A stretch of DNA of 64,000 nt from Paramecium pentaurelia. Lineage: Eukaryota > Ciliophora > Oligohymenophorea > Peniculida > Parameciidae. Both the position numbers and the translations under genes were made by a program. The stretch lies in the NCBI GenBank assembly GCA_905183005.1, contig CAJJDO010000092.1, forward strand, positions 11,197 to 75,196. The letters run 5' to 3'. A model generated the notes under the pieces. It had not been told where the DNA came from and ran no database searches. It worked only from the letters and a program-made list of their open reading frames with translations. Of the stretch, positions 1 to 12,250 are shown in pieces; within the stretch, counting starts at the first letter, position 1, and each line of letters begins with the position of its first letter.

Positions 1-690
1 AAAAGGAATATCAGTATATAAGCATATTTTTAACAGAGTAAATCTTCTTCTTTTCATGAGAAATCATTTCGAAATTATTCTATCAATTATTATAATAATC
101 CAGAATTTATTTGGGAATAGTCTGGACTTGGTAGTAAAATTTAATGTTATTTTTTAGAATCATTTAGTCTAAATTTCATAAAAGACTCTGATTCTAATTA
201 TTGGATTTCAAATTTAGATTATTATTATGAACTATTATAAAATTTTTTAATGTTGAGCTTAAATATTAAATTAATTTGCCTAATCATTCATCTGCTCATT
301 CTATTATTTTGGAAAATGTGATTATAATTATAGATCGTCTATTTGAAACTTTTGTTCCTTTATTTTCTTTGAAGTAGTAATTAATTTATTATTCTTAGAT
401 TCAGTCATCAGTTTTGCTAAAATATCAAACCTAAACCTGCTTATTTTCTGCCAGAATGAGATTTAATAGAGCTCAATCTATTATTTTATTATGAAATCTA
501 TTCTAAATGCAGTTAAGTTTATGCTATCTATTCCAATTCCATCATCTTTTACTTCAAAATTAATGTATTACTAATATTCTTACATGATATTTCAACTAAT
601 TCTATCTCTTTATAGGATATTTAATTGAGTTATTTAAGAAATTCACCAATAATTATATTATTCTTTGTTTATGATTACCAAAGTCCTTCC
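1..690 (+). pseudogene. Broken ORF, open at the left edge; possible histidine-kinase relic
   Basis: Open frame 1 runs from the left edge to about 250, then coding-like sequence continues in frame 3 to about 490 and in another frame to about 620, so at least two frameshifts interrupt it. A candidate 27-base intron (GTAG...TTTTAG) lies at 131-157. A stretch near 491-523 reads as an Asn-Ala-Val-Lys-Phe motif resembling the N-box of a histidine-kinase ATPase, but no H-box or G-box was recognised. The family call is weak; that the stretch is a decayed coding region is more likely than not. Confidence 0.3.
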
Positions 691-2408
691 TTTTAAATAA
701 TTTGAGAATTAATAATAGTAATAATGTTTATATAATCAAATTTTTTTAATTAATATGATTTCGTTTATTATTTAGCAATATATCACTTTTTTTAAATAAA
801 TTTTGCTTATGCTGAAAAATGTTAACTAATGCATCCCATAAGAAACCTTTTGAATTTTCATAAATTGTTATTATTTCTTAAATAGTCATATTTAAGTTTA
901 ATCTATTAGGATATATTGAATGTTAGGAATTGGCTTTGTTGTTAAAAAAGAATATTAAATTTTTGTTTTAGCATTTCAAGATCTAATTTGAATAAATAAA
1001 TGATATCATTATATTGTCATAAAGAGAATTCAATAGATTTTATGGATTGTAGTGTTTATAAAAACACTAAATAATTGAATGTTTATTGAAGTATAATTAG
1101 TATTTATGATCTCTAAATTTTTTCTGATTTTATGAACATTTTTATTAATATCTATTATTTATTAATAATGAAAAAATCACAACATTATAATAATAATAAC
1201 ATTTCATCATTCCTTCAACATATAAAACATAATTTATTTTTCATAATTGTTAAGAAATAATAATCTCCAGTATTATTAAGTGTATTGGATATACTAAAAA
1301 ATAATGATGATTTAATTAATTATTCAACATTTTCAGATCTCTCGTTAACTTTAACAAAATTATCGTCATACCATTTTTATTAATACACTTAAACTTTTCA
1401 TAATATGTTTATACAGAATAGTACTTATTAATGAAACAAAAACTCAATCCATGAACTTCTATTTGAATTATTTATATGATCACCCATTATTAATCAGATT
1501 TTCTGATTACATTGATACTAATATCATATGATCAAATTAATAAAGTATCAAATGGATTTAAGCTTATAGAATAAATTGAAACAATATGTGAAAACTTAAA
1601 AGTTTAAAAGACTGTCCTCATTTACATTATGCCAAATTCTAGGCTAACCTTATGCCTATTATTGTATTTGGTATATTTATTCATAGCCAAACTGTCAGTA
1701 AATACTAAAGTATTAAGTTTAAAAGTCATTTTGTTATTGTTTAAACCAACATATAGTTGCTCTTATAAGCTTAAAAGTTTGTAATAAATTTTAGGCAACC
1801 TGATTAAAAAAAATTAGACACTAATGTAAGTTTATTAATTGAGAAAATGATTGAAGTATCATGATTAAATATCATTCAAGTGGATAAATGATTTTTAGGA
1901 AGGATTTATTATTAATAATTATCAACCTTATGTTGCTTTTGTTTCTGATTTTTCATTTGATTTTAATTCATTATTTTATTATTAATAATATTGTGAATTA
2001 AACAACTTATCAAAAGAATAAACCACATAAATTCATCATAATCAAGTGAAATATAGTTTCAAATATTGTTTAAAACTAATTACCTCAATTAAATCAAATT
2101 AAGGAAGCATAAAAGTTAAAAAATGATCACTTATGAACCCTAATCTTAAAATATCTATTATTATTATAAAAAAGTTTAATTAAATTGATAAGTAAAAGTT
2201 AACTTTTATTTCATAGTTGATAAATTAAAAAAAATCCTTAGAATGCTAAGTTAAAATAAAAAGATTTGAAAATTTATATTTCAATATCAGTAATTTATAA
2301 ATATATATCAGCAAATTAAGAGATCGAATTTTTTTAGCCTAAAAGCATTTAAACTTTATTTTACTTTTATAATAAATTATCAAACAAATGTACTAGATAC
2401 TATTCTAA
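691..2408. other. No convincing gene
   Basis: AT-rich sequence with no frame I can tie to a family. The best stretch is an open frame of about 100 codons on the plus strand at roughly 1520-1848, with a coding-like neighbour frame beginning Leu-Met-Pro-Ile-Ile-Val. Open runs of this length are expected by chance when only TGA stops translation, so it is not called. Confidence 0.4.
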
Positions 2409-4759
2409 ATGAAATGAATAGTTTATAAGGAGCTTAGAATATTATGATTGTGTAATAACAAAAGATCCAAATAATGCAGATTATTATAACAATAAGGTAT
2501 ATTTGGATAATTATAGAGCAGCAAGTGTTCAATTTATACTCAAGGATTTAAGACTTATTATATAAGTTGGATCTTCTTATTAGGCATGAAAATATTATGA
2601 TTATTCAATAAAAAATATTCTATTAATGCAGATTATTACAATAATAAAAGTATTTAAAATATTAACAAGCAAATGCCTTACTTTAATCTAAAGATTCTGA
2701 ATAAGAATTAAAGTTGATGAGTCTGCTATTAAAATCCAAAAAGAAGTACATTAAAAAGATTAAAGTAAAAATTAAATAATATTTACAGCAAATATTTAAT
2801 TATAAATGAATAGATTCTAAGAGGCCTTAGAACATTCAGAATGTGCTATTAATAAAAATCCTTAAATAAGGATAATTATAGATAAAAAGGGTAAGAAATT
2901 AGAAAACAATTCATTAGCATTTCTTGTACAAAATGATGGGAAGCTATGAATATTTATATTTAATGGATAGTTTTAATGAAACATTAGAGAACTATGATCA
3001 GAGTATTTAACAAATCCTGATAAATCTCGTTAGTATTGTTTGAAGGGTAAAGTGAAGCAAATATCATAGCACATTCTTTATTTAATGACTTATAATTATT
3101 AATGGTATAACATATTTGAACTGTTAGGCATTAAAAAATTACCTCCATTCAATTTAAAGTAACCAGGAATATTCTGATAAATGTTATTATATATGTAAAA
3201 TAAAAAAATACTCTAGCTCTTGCTTTATACTAATTGAAACGTTATGAAGAAGCATTAGAATATTATGATTTTGGTATTTAGAAAATCCTCAAGAATCTGA
3301 TTAGTATTTTTAAAAATTTATTAGTAAAATAATATTTATATGCTATTACTTTAATTAAATATCAATATTAAATAATTGAAGATGTGAATATGTGAATCGC
3401 TTTGAAAAGGTATTACTAAATTTTAACTTAGCTATCAAAAAAATCCTTAAATAAGCTTTAATCAAATTTAAAATAAATATTATTTTTAATGATCTTTTTT
3501 TTAAAGGTTTGCAATAAAAAAAGAACTTTTTAATAAAAATTGCTATGAAAATTATAGTATTTCATTTCATATTTTTCTAATAANATGAAATGAATAGTTT
3601 ATAAGGAGCTTAGAATATTATGATTGTGTAATAACAAAAGATCCAAATAATGCAGATTATTATAACAATAAGGTATATTTGGATAATTATAGAGCAGCAA
3701 GTGTTCAATTTATACTCAAGGATTTAAGACTTATTATATAAGTTGGATCTTCTTATTAGGCATGAAAATATTATGATTATTCAATAAAAAATATTCTATT
3801 AATGCAGATTATTACAATAATAAAAGTATTTAAAATATTAACAAGCAAATGCCTTACTTTAATCTAAAGATTCTGAATAAGAATTAAAGTTGATGAGTCT
3901 GCTATTAAAATCCAAAAAGAAGTACATTAAAAAGATTAAAGTAAAAATTAAATAATATTTACAGCAAATATTTAATTATAAATGAATAGATTCTAAGAGG
4001 CCTTAGAACATTCAGAATGTGCTATTAATAAAAATCCTTAAATAAGGATAATTATAGATAAAAAGGGTAAGAAATTAGAAAACAATTCATTAGCATTTCT
4101 TGTACAAAATGATGGGAAGCTATGAATATTTATATTTAATGGATAGTTTTAATGAAACATTAGAGAACTATGATCAGAGTATTTAACAAATCCTGATAAA
4201 TCTCGTTAGTATTGTTTGAAGGGTAAAGTGAAGCAAATATCATAGCACATTCTTTATTTAATGACTTATAATTATTAATGGTATAACATATTTGAACTGT
4301 TAGGCATTAAAAAATTACCTCCATTCAATTTAAAGTAACCAGGAATATTCTGATAAATGTTATTATATATGTAAAATAAAAAAATACTCTAGCTCTTGCT
4401 TTATACTAATTGAAACGTTATGAAGAAGCATTAGAATATTATGATTTTGGTATTTAGAAAATCCTCAAGAATCTGATTAGTATTTTTAAAAATTTATTAG
4501 TAAAATAATATTTATATGCTATTACTTTAATTAAATATCAATATTAAATAATTGAAGATGTGAATATGTGAATCGCTTTGAAAAGGTATTACTAAATTTT
4601 AACTTAGCTATCAAAAAAATCCTTAAATAAGCTTTAATCAAATTTAAAATAAATATTATTTTTAATGATCTTTTTTTTAAAGGTTTGCAATAAAAAAAGA
4701 ACTTTTTAATAAAAATTGCTATGAAAATTATAGTATTTCATTTCATATTTTTCTAATAA
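2409..4759. repeat. Exact 1175-bp direct duplication split by one N
   Basis: 2409-3583 and 3585-4759 appear identical wherever compared, and a single N at 3584 is the only separator. The copies carry the same frameshifts and the same degenerate TPR units. A perfect copy ending exactly at a gap character fits two contigs that overlap by 1175 bp and were scaffolded without merging. True sequence probably holds one copy. Confidence 0.9.
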
Positions 4760-6010
4760 TTATGGTAGATTTTATTTCCTTCAGTTTCTTTACTTTTAGT
4801 ACTTACTTAATATTAATGATGAAATTATTATATTGTTTTGTTTCTAATATACTTTATTTAAAGATTTCCTCATTTTAACTGTGATCATAGAAAGATACAA
4901 ATTATAAATATTATTAAATAACTTTAAATTTATACAATATTATTTTGATTCAAATTAAATATTAAAAACGAAGTGTTAGGAAGAAGTATTGAAAATGTAT
5001 AATAAAGCAATAAAATATAACCATGAAAATCCTGTATATTATAAATATATATATCCATTTTTATTTCATTATAAATAGCTGCTGCTTTAGAAGATTTAAA
5101 TAAAATTGATGATGCATTAAAATATTTTGAATCAGCTATTTCGAAAGATCTAAAAAAACCACATTTTTTAGTCATAAAAAAGTAATTTATTAAAAAAAAA
5201 TTAAAATTATTTCAATAAGCCTTTGAATACTTTGATTATTCTATTAGTTTTAATGTTAAAAATCCAAATCATTATCATAATGAAGGTATAAATTAATATA
5301 TAATCTTATAGCGAATATGTGATTAAATGATGAGTAAGTTTATGTTTATAGCTTAATAAAAAAGATGATGAAGCATAGAAATATTACGATATAACTATAG
5401 AGATAAATTCTGAAAATACAGGGTATTTTAATAATAAAGGTAATTCAAATTCATTTATTGGCTGCAAATAATTTATTTACATTTATTAATTGATTTATAA
5501 ATATTCAAATGAAATCGAAATGAGGTAGAGAGAATTTTGAAAAAAATATCTAGTATTTTATTAGTAAATTTAAATTTATTTTATTAAAATTAATGAAAGC
5601 TGAATATATTTAGATTTAATATATACTAATAGATTTGAAGCAGCATTAAATTTTTTGGGTACACAATTTAAAGGGATCATGATGATTCAAAATTTTAAAA
5701 TAATAAAAGTAGAATTACAATTCATTTGAATTGCTTTATTCCAATATGTAAAATGAGTAATTTCCAAATAATCAGCAAAAATGGAACTTTTTGAAGAAGT
5801 ATTAGAATTTTTTGATTTAGGTTTCTAAAAAAATTCCTCAATCTTTTCAATAGCATTATAATAAAGGTAAAAATCAAAAATATCATTAATAATTATTTGA
5901 TTTACACTAAATCAATCGTTAGGAAGAATTCTTAAACTTTAATGATTAGGAGATTTAAATAAACCATAATTTTTCATATCTTTATTATAATAAAGGGATT
6001 TAAAATTCTG
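2409..6010 (+). pseudogene. Decayed TPR-repeat gene
   Basis: Repeated traces of the Paramecium-type tetratricopeptide unit recur in all three plus frames: Glu-Ala-Leu-Glu-Tyr-Tyr-Asp, Asn-Ala-Asp-Tyr-Tyr-Asn-Asn-Lys, Asp-Asp-Ala-Leu-Lys-Tyr-Phe-Glu, Gln-Ala-Phe-Glu-Tyr-Phe-Asp. About ten units can be glimpsed, each soon broken by a frameshift or TGA. Some unit ends (5286 and about 5438) still carry a GTA...TAG or GTAA segment where the intact TPR gene at 42074 has its introns. No start or continuous frame can be assembled even after removing introns, so this is a relic. Part of its length (2409-4759) is inflated by the duplicated block. Confidence 0.75.
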
Positions 6011-7099
6011 AAATAGAAATTGCACTATTTATAATTAATACTCTTATAATTATTGGTTGAAATCAATCGAATTAAGGAAGCATCGGCATGATATGATGTT
6101 TTTTATTTTTTTATCACATAAATTATAAACTAATCATTAAATCAACACCTGATCTATCGATTCTATAACTTTTTCTTATATTTTCTTAAGTTTCTTTCTG
6201 TTATACAAGATACTTTTGAATAAAGTAGGTTATATAAAAGATAAAGTGGAGTGCTTAGTTAAAATTTTATAGGAGGTTAAACAGCTATGATGAATTCTAT
6301 ATTTTGAATAGGCCCTTCTAATAATTTATTAAATTTAATATGTTTCTAATTAGTTAGAGATAAATTCGAATTTATTGTTTAAATTGATTTAAAGAATAGG
6401 GATTGATCTAGATTGCATTTTCTGTGTGTTCATATATATTACTAAATAATCAAATATTATAAATTTTGAATAAATAGTTCCAAAATATGATTCGGAAATT
6501 TTTTGTTATTTTTTTCACACTCTATATATAAAGATTATTTATTTAATTGTAAATTTTTTAATACTTTTTATTAGGAATTAAGGTATAGTATGTAGGAGGG
6601 GCAATTAACTTTTACAGAGAATGAGTTTAAAATTTTAAATTAAATTAAAAAAAATCCCAATTATTCTATTATTAACATAATTTAGTTTGGCTTTAATTAT
6701 ATCATAAGTTAAATTAAGTAGTCATTTGATTAAATTCATATTCCTTAATATTTATATTCCTATAATATTGAAATTAAAGTAATCTTAAATATTTGGGGAG
6801 TGATTATGTTAGAGAAACATTCCAATCTTATTATTGTTAATGTAGTGGTTAAAGTAAGAGACTGGTTAAATATTTGTAGTTATTGGGTTTAAATTTATGG
6901 TTAATTATAAATACAATATCCTCTGCATATTAAATACTCTAATAAAAATTTACATTTTTGTTTTTATTGTCAACAGTAATTCTTCGAGATAAATATTGAA
7001 GAGGAAAGGCTATGAGGTAGATTGAAACTATTCTTTCATTTTTTCTTGAAGCTCTAAAAAGATTTCTTTTTCAAAACTATTTCAGATCAAGATATTTCA
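6011..7099. other. No assignable gene; scattered open frames
   Basis: Short plus-strand frames occur, for example about 6241-6380 and 6787-6990, without a recognisable domain. The second contains Tyr-Leu-Gly-Ser-Asp-Tyr-Val and a Cys-Gln-Cys. They may be the decayed 5' part of the WD40 relic that follows, but I cannot join them with introns. Confidence 0.3.
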
Positions 7100-8614
7100 T
7101 TTCTGAAGTTTTATTATCAAAATTAATTTTCTTATTACCCAAGCGGATCATTTAAATCAATAAATAATAGAAATTTGTATTGATAGTAATTGCAAAAATT
7201 AGAGACCATATTGTAATTCTTGTCTGCCTAGTCATAGTCAACATCTTAACAAGTTGACATTATTAGAACTTGTGGATGAGTGGATTAAAAAAAGAGTCCT
7301 AATTGTCCATAATGTTTAATAAGAGGCTTAGGAGTGCAAATTATCCCTTGATAGTCTTCTAAATAAATTCATTAATTTACTAAATATTAATTTAGTATAG
7401 TTACCTACATTAGGACTTTCATAGTTAGACAACATAATTAAAGGTTTATGTTTAATTGATGAGAAAACTTTAATTTATTAACTACAATAGTCAATCGAAC
7501 AAATCAAATAGATCGTAAACTAAATTTTGGAAAACCAAATAAACTAAACCAATTTAAGTCCAACTGATTATTTATATATTCTAAAACCTGTTAAGATAAA
7601 AGAATCGATTGTAGAATACAACATCTACAACTCATAAAACCTAATGTATAACCATTCACTTTTGAGATGATGAATTAAACTACTGTTGATAAAGAGGTAT
7701 AATGTTATGCAATAGCAATTAATAAATATAATTCAATCGTTGTAGCAGGGTATGATAAGTAAATTAAAGTATTTGAATTGATATAAGAGAAATTAAATCA
7801 AATTTAAGTCTTAAGTGAACATTAATCATTTGTGTCTACATTAAACTTCATGAAAAATTCAAATAATTTTGTATCTGGAAGTGGAAGTGGAGATTGCTCA
7901 ATTATAATATGGTAGATGAATCAAAATAATTTCTGGACTTGCTAAAAAAAATTAATTGGGCATTCCAAAAGTATAACTACTTTATTATTAAATAATAATG
8001 AAAATCTTATTATTACAGGCAGTCATGATTCATTTATTAAATTTTGGAATAAATAAAATGGATGGTTATGTTAATAAACCATTAAAGAGCATACTAATAT
8101 TATTTATTCATTAAGTTTAAATGAAATTTAAGATAAACTGATATCTTGTTCATCTGATTCATAAATATTAGTAATGGAATATTCTGAAAAGGATTAGATA
8201 TGGAATGTGATATAAAAGATAAAAGTATTAAGATAAGGATATAGATTGTGTTTTATTAATGATAATTAATTCACATTCTAACCTTGGAATTATGAATAAA
8301 TGCATATATATGATTTAAATAGTAGTAATAAAGAATTTGTAAAAACCAATGAAATTATTGTAAAGTCTGGCTCAACTAATTGTGATTATTTATTTCCATA
8401 ATAATACTTAAAATCCAAATGCTTATTGGTGAATAAGAATGGTTAGAATATCAATTTAATAAGGAAGAAAGAGAACGGATAGTTTGTAACAGAGTAAACT
8501 ATTCAATCTGGCCATCATTTAATTTATGGTTAATTAAGTGAAGATGGTGAATATCTGATCATTTGAGATTGTAAATCTAAGGAAATATAAATTAGAAAAT
8601 GTAAGGAATTATGA
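7100..8614 (+). pseudogene. Broken Cys/His-cluster + WD40 protein gene
   Basis: The 5' part (from about 7180) encodes a zinc-binding-like cluster, Cys-Ile-Asp-Ser-Asn-Cys then Tyr-Cys-Asn-Ser-Cys-Leu and His residues, followed by a helical linker, in the same order as the intact family member on the minus strand at 13540-15150. The 3' part (about 7640-8563) encodes WD40 repeats such as Ile-Lys-Phe-Trp-Asn and Ile-Ile-Ile-Trp-Gln. Two lesions are visible: a frameshift near 7600-7660 with no fitting intron, and a TGA at 8564-8566 exactly where the paralogues have the Trp of the final Phe/Ile-Trp-Asp motif. Reading past that TGA gives 15 more family-like codons to TGA 8612-8614. The true start was not found. 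Confidence 0.7.
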
Positions 8615-9504
8615 ATAAGTTAATATATAAAATATTATAATTTTAATCTATTAAAATTCATTCATTTAAAGTTATATTATTTGATTTGAATAATAAATTC
8701 AAGTCATTAAAGAGATTGATTTATCTTGTAATAAAAAAGTAAAATTTTGACAAACATTAGATTACTATACAGAATGTAATAAATAATATTTTTCTTAAAA
8801 ACACTTAGCAACACATTTTCAATTAAAGAAATGTTCATTTTTTCAAAATGTTAAAAATTTGTTAAAATCCTGTGATTTTTATTAGAATTGTAAATATAAA
8901 GATAAAGCCTTATATGATAATAAGATTATAGAACCATTCTGAAGAATAATATGAGAATTTACATAATTTAGACAATTGCAACTCTTAAAATCTATTTGTT
9001 CACCTTAAAATATTGATTAGTTAGTGCCTTGCCAAAAAACAATATCTTCTAACTTCAGTTCAAAATGTTTTGAGCATTTCTTTCAAAAATCACCTTTAGG
9101 AAAAAAGCACTTTTCTCTTAATAAGCACAAATAGTATACAAAAAGTAATCAAGAATTTTTTAGATTTTGTAATTAACTAATATGATATAATTTAATTTTG
9201 GTAGAGACTGGGGTCAATTTGTATATAAATATGACAAGAATTAATAGGATGGATGAATTTAGATAATTATGATAAGAAACTATTTGATTGGAGATGAGAA
9301 TGATTTGATGTGGATTTGAAGAAGGAGTTAAGAGATATTGAGAAGATTAGCTAAAGTATAAAAATTTGAAAATTGTTGACTTAGATGGTTAAAACTTGAT
9401 AGGCAAGTCTGTGTCCCTCCTCACAACATCATTTATTCATCATAGGAAGGCATAATTTTGAGAAAGTAAATGATCTTACTTTAATGTATTAAAGCGAATT
9501 AGTT
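8615..9504. other. No assignable gene; broken open frames
   Basis: A plus-strand open run of about 65 codons ends at TGA near 8940 and is rich in Cys, Lys and Gln. A second at about 9200-9380 contains Trp and several TGA interruptions. Neither matches a family I recognise. Confidence 0.3.
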
Positions 9505-9639
9505 TATGACAATCCAAATCATCCAGAATTTTTGTCTAATTTGAAATAAATCCTACATCTTTCTAAATTAAACAAATTTTATTATATAGTCAGAAATATA
9601 AACAAAAAAGTTTCTTAAAAATCCTGTCTTTAATAGTGA
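9505..9639 (+). pseudogene. Single TPR-unit relic
   Basis: One frame reads Asn-Pro-Asn-His-Pro-Glu-Phe-Leu followed by a helix-like Leu-His-Leu-Ser-Lys-Leu-Asn-Lys-Phe and ends at TGA 9637-9639. The order matches one inter-unit junction of Paramecium TPR proteins. Nothing intact flanks it. Confidence 0.4.
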
Positions 9640-9759
9640 TACATCCTTTTCAACAAAATAAATAGGCAACCTTTAAAATAGAAAAACAAAAATAATAACA
9701 AATTCTTAAATTATTAATTATTTTTAATTTTCAAAAATAAAATTTCATTTTAATTATCG

Positions 9760-10130
9760 AAAATTTATTTTAATTCCATTCTCTTCTTTATTCAACCCTT
9801 TATCAACTTTTTAACCATTTTAATATTCACCCTTATAAGTGATTTATGAAATCCAGCTAAACCTATCATTTAACTCTATCCATATTTCAATTCAATCCCA
9901 TCACCTCCATATTACCCATTACTACTTAACATATTTTTTTACAATTACTTTCAATAATTTTTACATTTATCTATTAATTTCATCACAATTCCAGTAAAAA
10001 TCCCATTAAACAACCTTATTACCGTTTTTATATTCACCTTAATAAGTTATTTATGAATTATTGTAAAACCAATCACACAATTCAATCAATTTACCATGCT
10101 TCACACACCTTGTGAATTTTATGTTCTCCC
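9760..10130 (-). pseudogene. MORN-like repeat relic
   Basis: On the minus strand two degenerate units read Trp-Ile-Glu-Leu-Asn-Asp, Gln-Ile-Thr-Tyr-Lys-Gly-Glu-Tyr and, upstream, Leu-Ile-Glu-Leu, Ile-Thr-Tyr-Gln-Gly-Glu-Tyr-Lys-Asn-Gly. These are the half-motifs of the intact gene at 20481-22893. The Gly-Gly-Gly and Gly-Arg-Trp-Asp-Ile landmarks are lost or shifted in frame and there is no start or end, so this is a fragment of a decayed paralogue. Confidence 0.6.
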
Positions 10131-11214
10131 ATCACTAATAAATTTATAAATAATTTAACATTTTTTGTTGTTATTTAAATATATCCATGCACAAATTTTC
10201 TAATTATTAAAGTATTCCCCACTTTCAATATCTTAGCTTTACTTATTAATGGTATTGAATGAATAAATACCTCCTATAATTCTTATTTAGTTATTTCCAT
10301 AAACCTTGCTTTAACCCTCTCTAATAATATCCAAAACAATTTCTTCTTCTTTCTCTCAATATTATCTAAACAAAAAGTTTTTTGGTTTATTCAATATTAA
10401 TCAAAAATTCTGGATCCTGAAAATTGTTTTATAAAATTTTGCTTTTAAGCAGATCATTGATTTTAATGTTATTTTTATTATTAAAAATTTAAGTGTTTTT
10501 CTACTATGCTTCAAATATTACAATTAAAATAATCTTGGGTATATGATGTACCTTTATGTTAATTTAATTAAATAAGAGATTTTGTGAAATAAACAATAGA
10601 TCTTAAAGAATGTTTATAAACTTTTACAACTAAGAATTATATAGAGTGATCACTTATTTCATTCTTATATTCTATTGTATAATGAAAGGAAGTACGCAAT
10701 AATTTTATCATTCTTAGAATCGAAGATAAGCAATCAAATTTAAAATTTTAAAGACTATTGATGAAGGATCATTATTATTAAAAAATTTTTGAAAAAGCAA
10801 AAATAATTGAAAAATATGTTATCCATATAGTTGAAGAAATATTTGAATTCTATTATTGAAATTTATATTTAAAATATGAAGATTAATTACGAAGTGTTAT
10901 TAAATTCATTAAATCCAGCCAAAGAAGTTAATTCATAGAATAAAAAAATTCAAATAGAAAAATCTCTATAAAATTACTACTTTAACTAGAAACTAATTCA
11001 TTTGATTTTAAAAACACAAATTTTATATTATAAAATATTTAAAATAACTCTTCTTTTAATTCTTAGATATGTCATTTTATCATTTTAGGTGAATCCTCAT
11101 TTTGCAGTATAATATTTAACCATAGCTAATTTATTCACTAAAAATATAGTAAGATTGAATAAAATAACAATAAAGAAATGTGTAATTCTATGATGATAAC
11201 TAAACCTTTTATTT
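10131..11214. other. No gene seen
   Basis: AT-rich, frames closed by TGA in short intervals on both strands; no family motif noticed. Confidence 0.4.
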
Positions 11215-11840
11215 TTTTTTATTTTAGTTTTGAAGATATTTCTAGTGCTTTGTAAATCAATTCTTAGGATTATAATGAAATACCTATATAAAATGTATCA
11301 ATTATAGTTACCTTTGTTAAAATAGGCTTTGGCATATTTTGAATTGATTTTAATATTCCTTATTAAAGCATTCTATGGCTTCTTAATATAAAGACAACCT
11401 ATTTATAATCTAACCTTTGTTTAAATAGGCTTTATCATAATTTTTATTTAATTTAAAAATAATGTAAAATTATTCATCTGCTTAATTGTTTTGGACAAGA
11501 TTAAGTATTCTAAAAAATCAAAAGCATGACTTCTAATGTAAGTTTGATTATCAAATTAACCTTTATTAAGAACAGTTTTTAATTTTTTAATTTAATTTTA
11601 GGCTTTCTCGAAAATTTGAATGGCTCCATTACATTAATTAGGGTTTTTTACTATTTTGATTAAATTTTTATCAATTTTAGTAAGCCCTTTAATTGAATCC
11701 TGAAATACCTTAGTTGGTTAAGGCGATATCAGTTTTATGTGATTACTTTCTTATAAATTTCAATAGCTTTAAGATTAATTTTCTAAAAAAATTAATATTT
11801 TGGACGCTTATTTAATTAAATAGATGTAAGATTACAATAT
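11215..11840 (-). pseudogene. TPR-repeat relic
   Basis: The minus strand carries family traces such as Tyr-Ala-Lys-Ala-Tyr-Phe-Asn-Lys-Gly and Tyr-Asp-Lys-Ala-Tyr-Leu-Asn-Lys-Gly. After Tyr-Phe-Asn-Lys a segment GTAACTATAA...TATATAG of 28 bases fits an intron at the same codon position (AAA G|GT) as in the intact TPR gene at 42074-43300. Other units lie in conflicting frames, and a full gene cannot be assembled. Confidence 0.6.
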
Positions 11841-11929
11841 CGATTTGAAAATAATTTAAATAAAAATATATCAATTCTCTCATTAATATTTTTGATATAA
11901 ATAATTAACATAGGATTTCAAGTTCATTT

Positions 11930-12250
11930 CAAATTCATATTGGAGGGGCTGGTGTTGTGATGGGTGATATGGTATGGATATTTTATGAGATGGAGCACTA
12001 TGAAAAACAACTCAAAAAATTATTTTTATGAATCAGTTGATGGAAATTATAATCCATAAGGGAATAGACCTATATTTAGAAATAAATAGAAGCGATGGAT
12101 TGATTAGATTAATTTCTGATTACTACATCAATAATCGGAGGGACTGAGTTTGAATTTCTACTTTATTAATGAGCAATTTAATATGGGATTATGGAAATAA
12201 TGGAAAAAAAACTGGATTAATTGTCAAAATAATTAGTTTCTGTTAGGTAA
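11930..12250 (+). pseudogene. Possible MORN-like fragment
   Basis: One frame near 12190-12235 reads Tyr-Gly-Asn-Asn-Gly-Lys-Lys-Thr-Gly-Leu, close to the Tyr-Lys-Asn-Gly-Lys-Lys-Val-Gly-Leu-Trp half-motif of the intact gene at 20481-22893. The surrounding GGA-rich stretch is broken by several TGA codons. Confidence 0.25.

Noticed and set aside
4930..5175. Minus-strand ORF of 81 codons in the TPR relic
   Set aside because: It is the shadow of plus-strand TPR traces (Asp-Asp-Ala-Leu-Lys-Tyr-Phe-Glu) and has no domain of its own.
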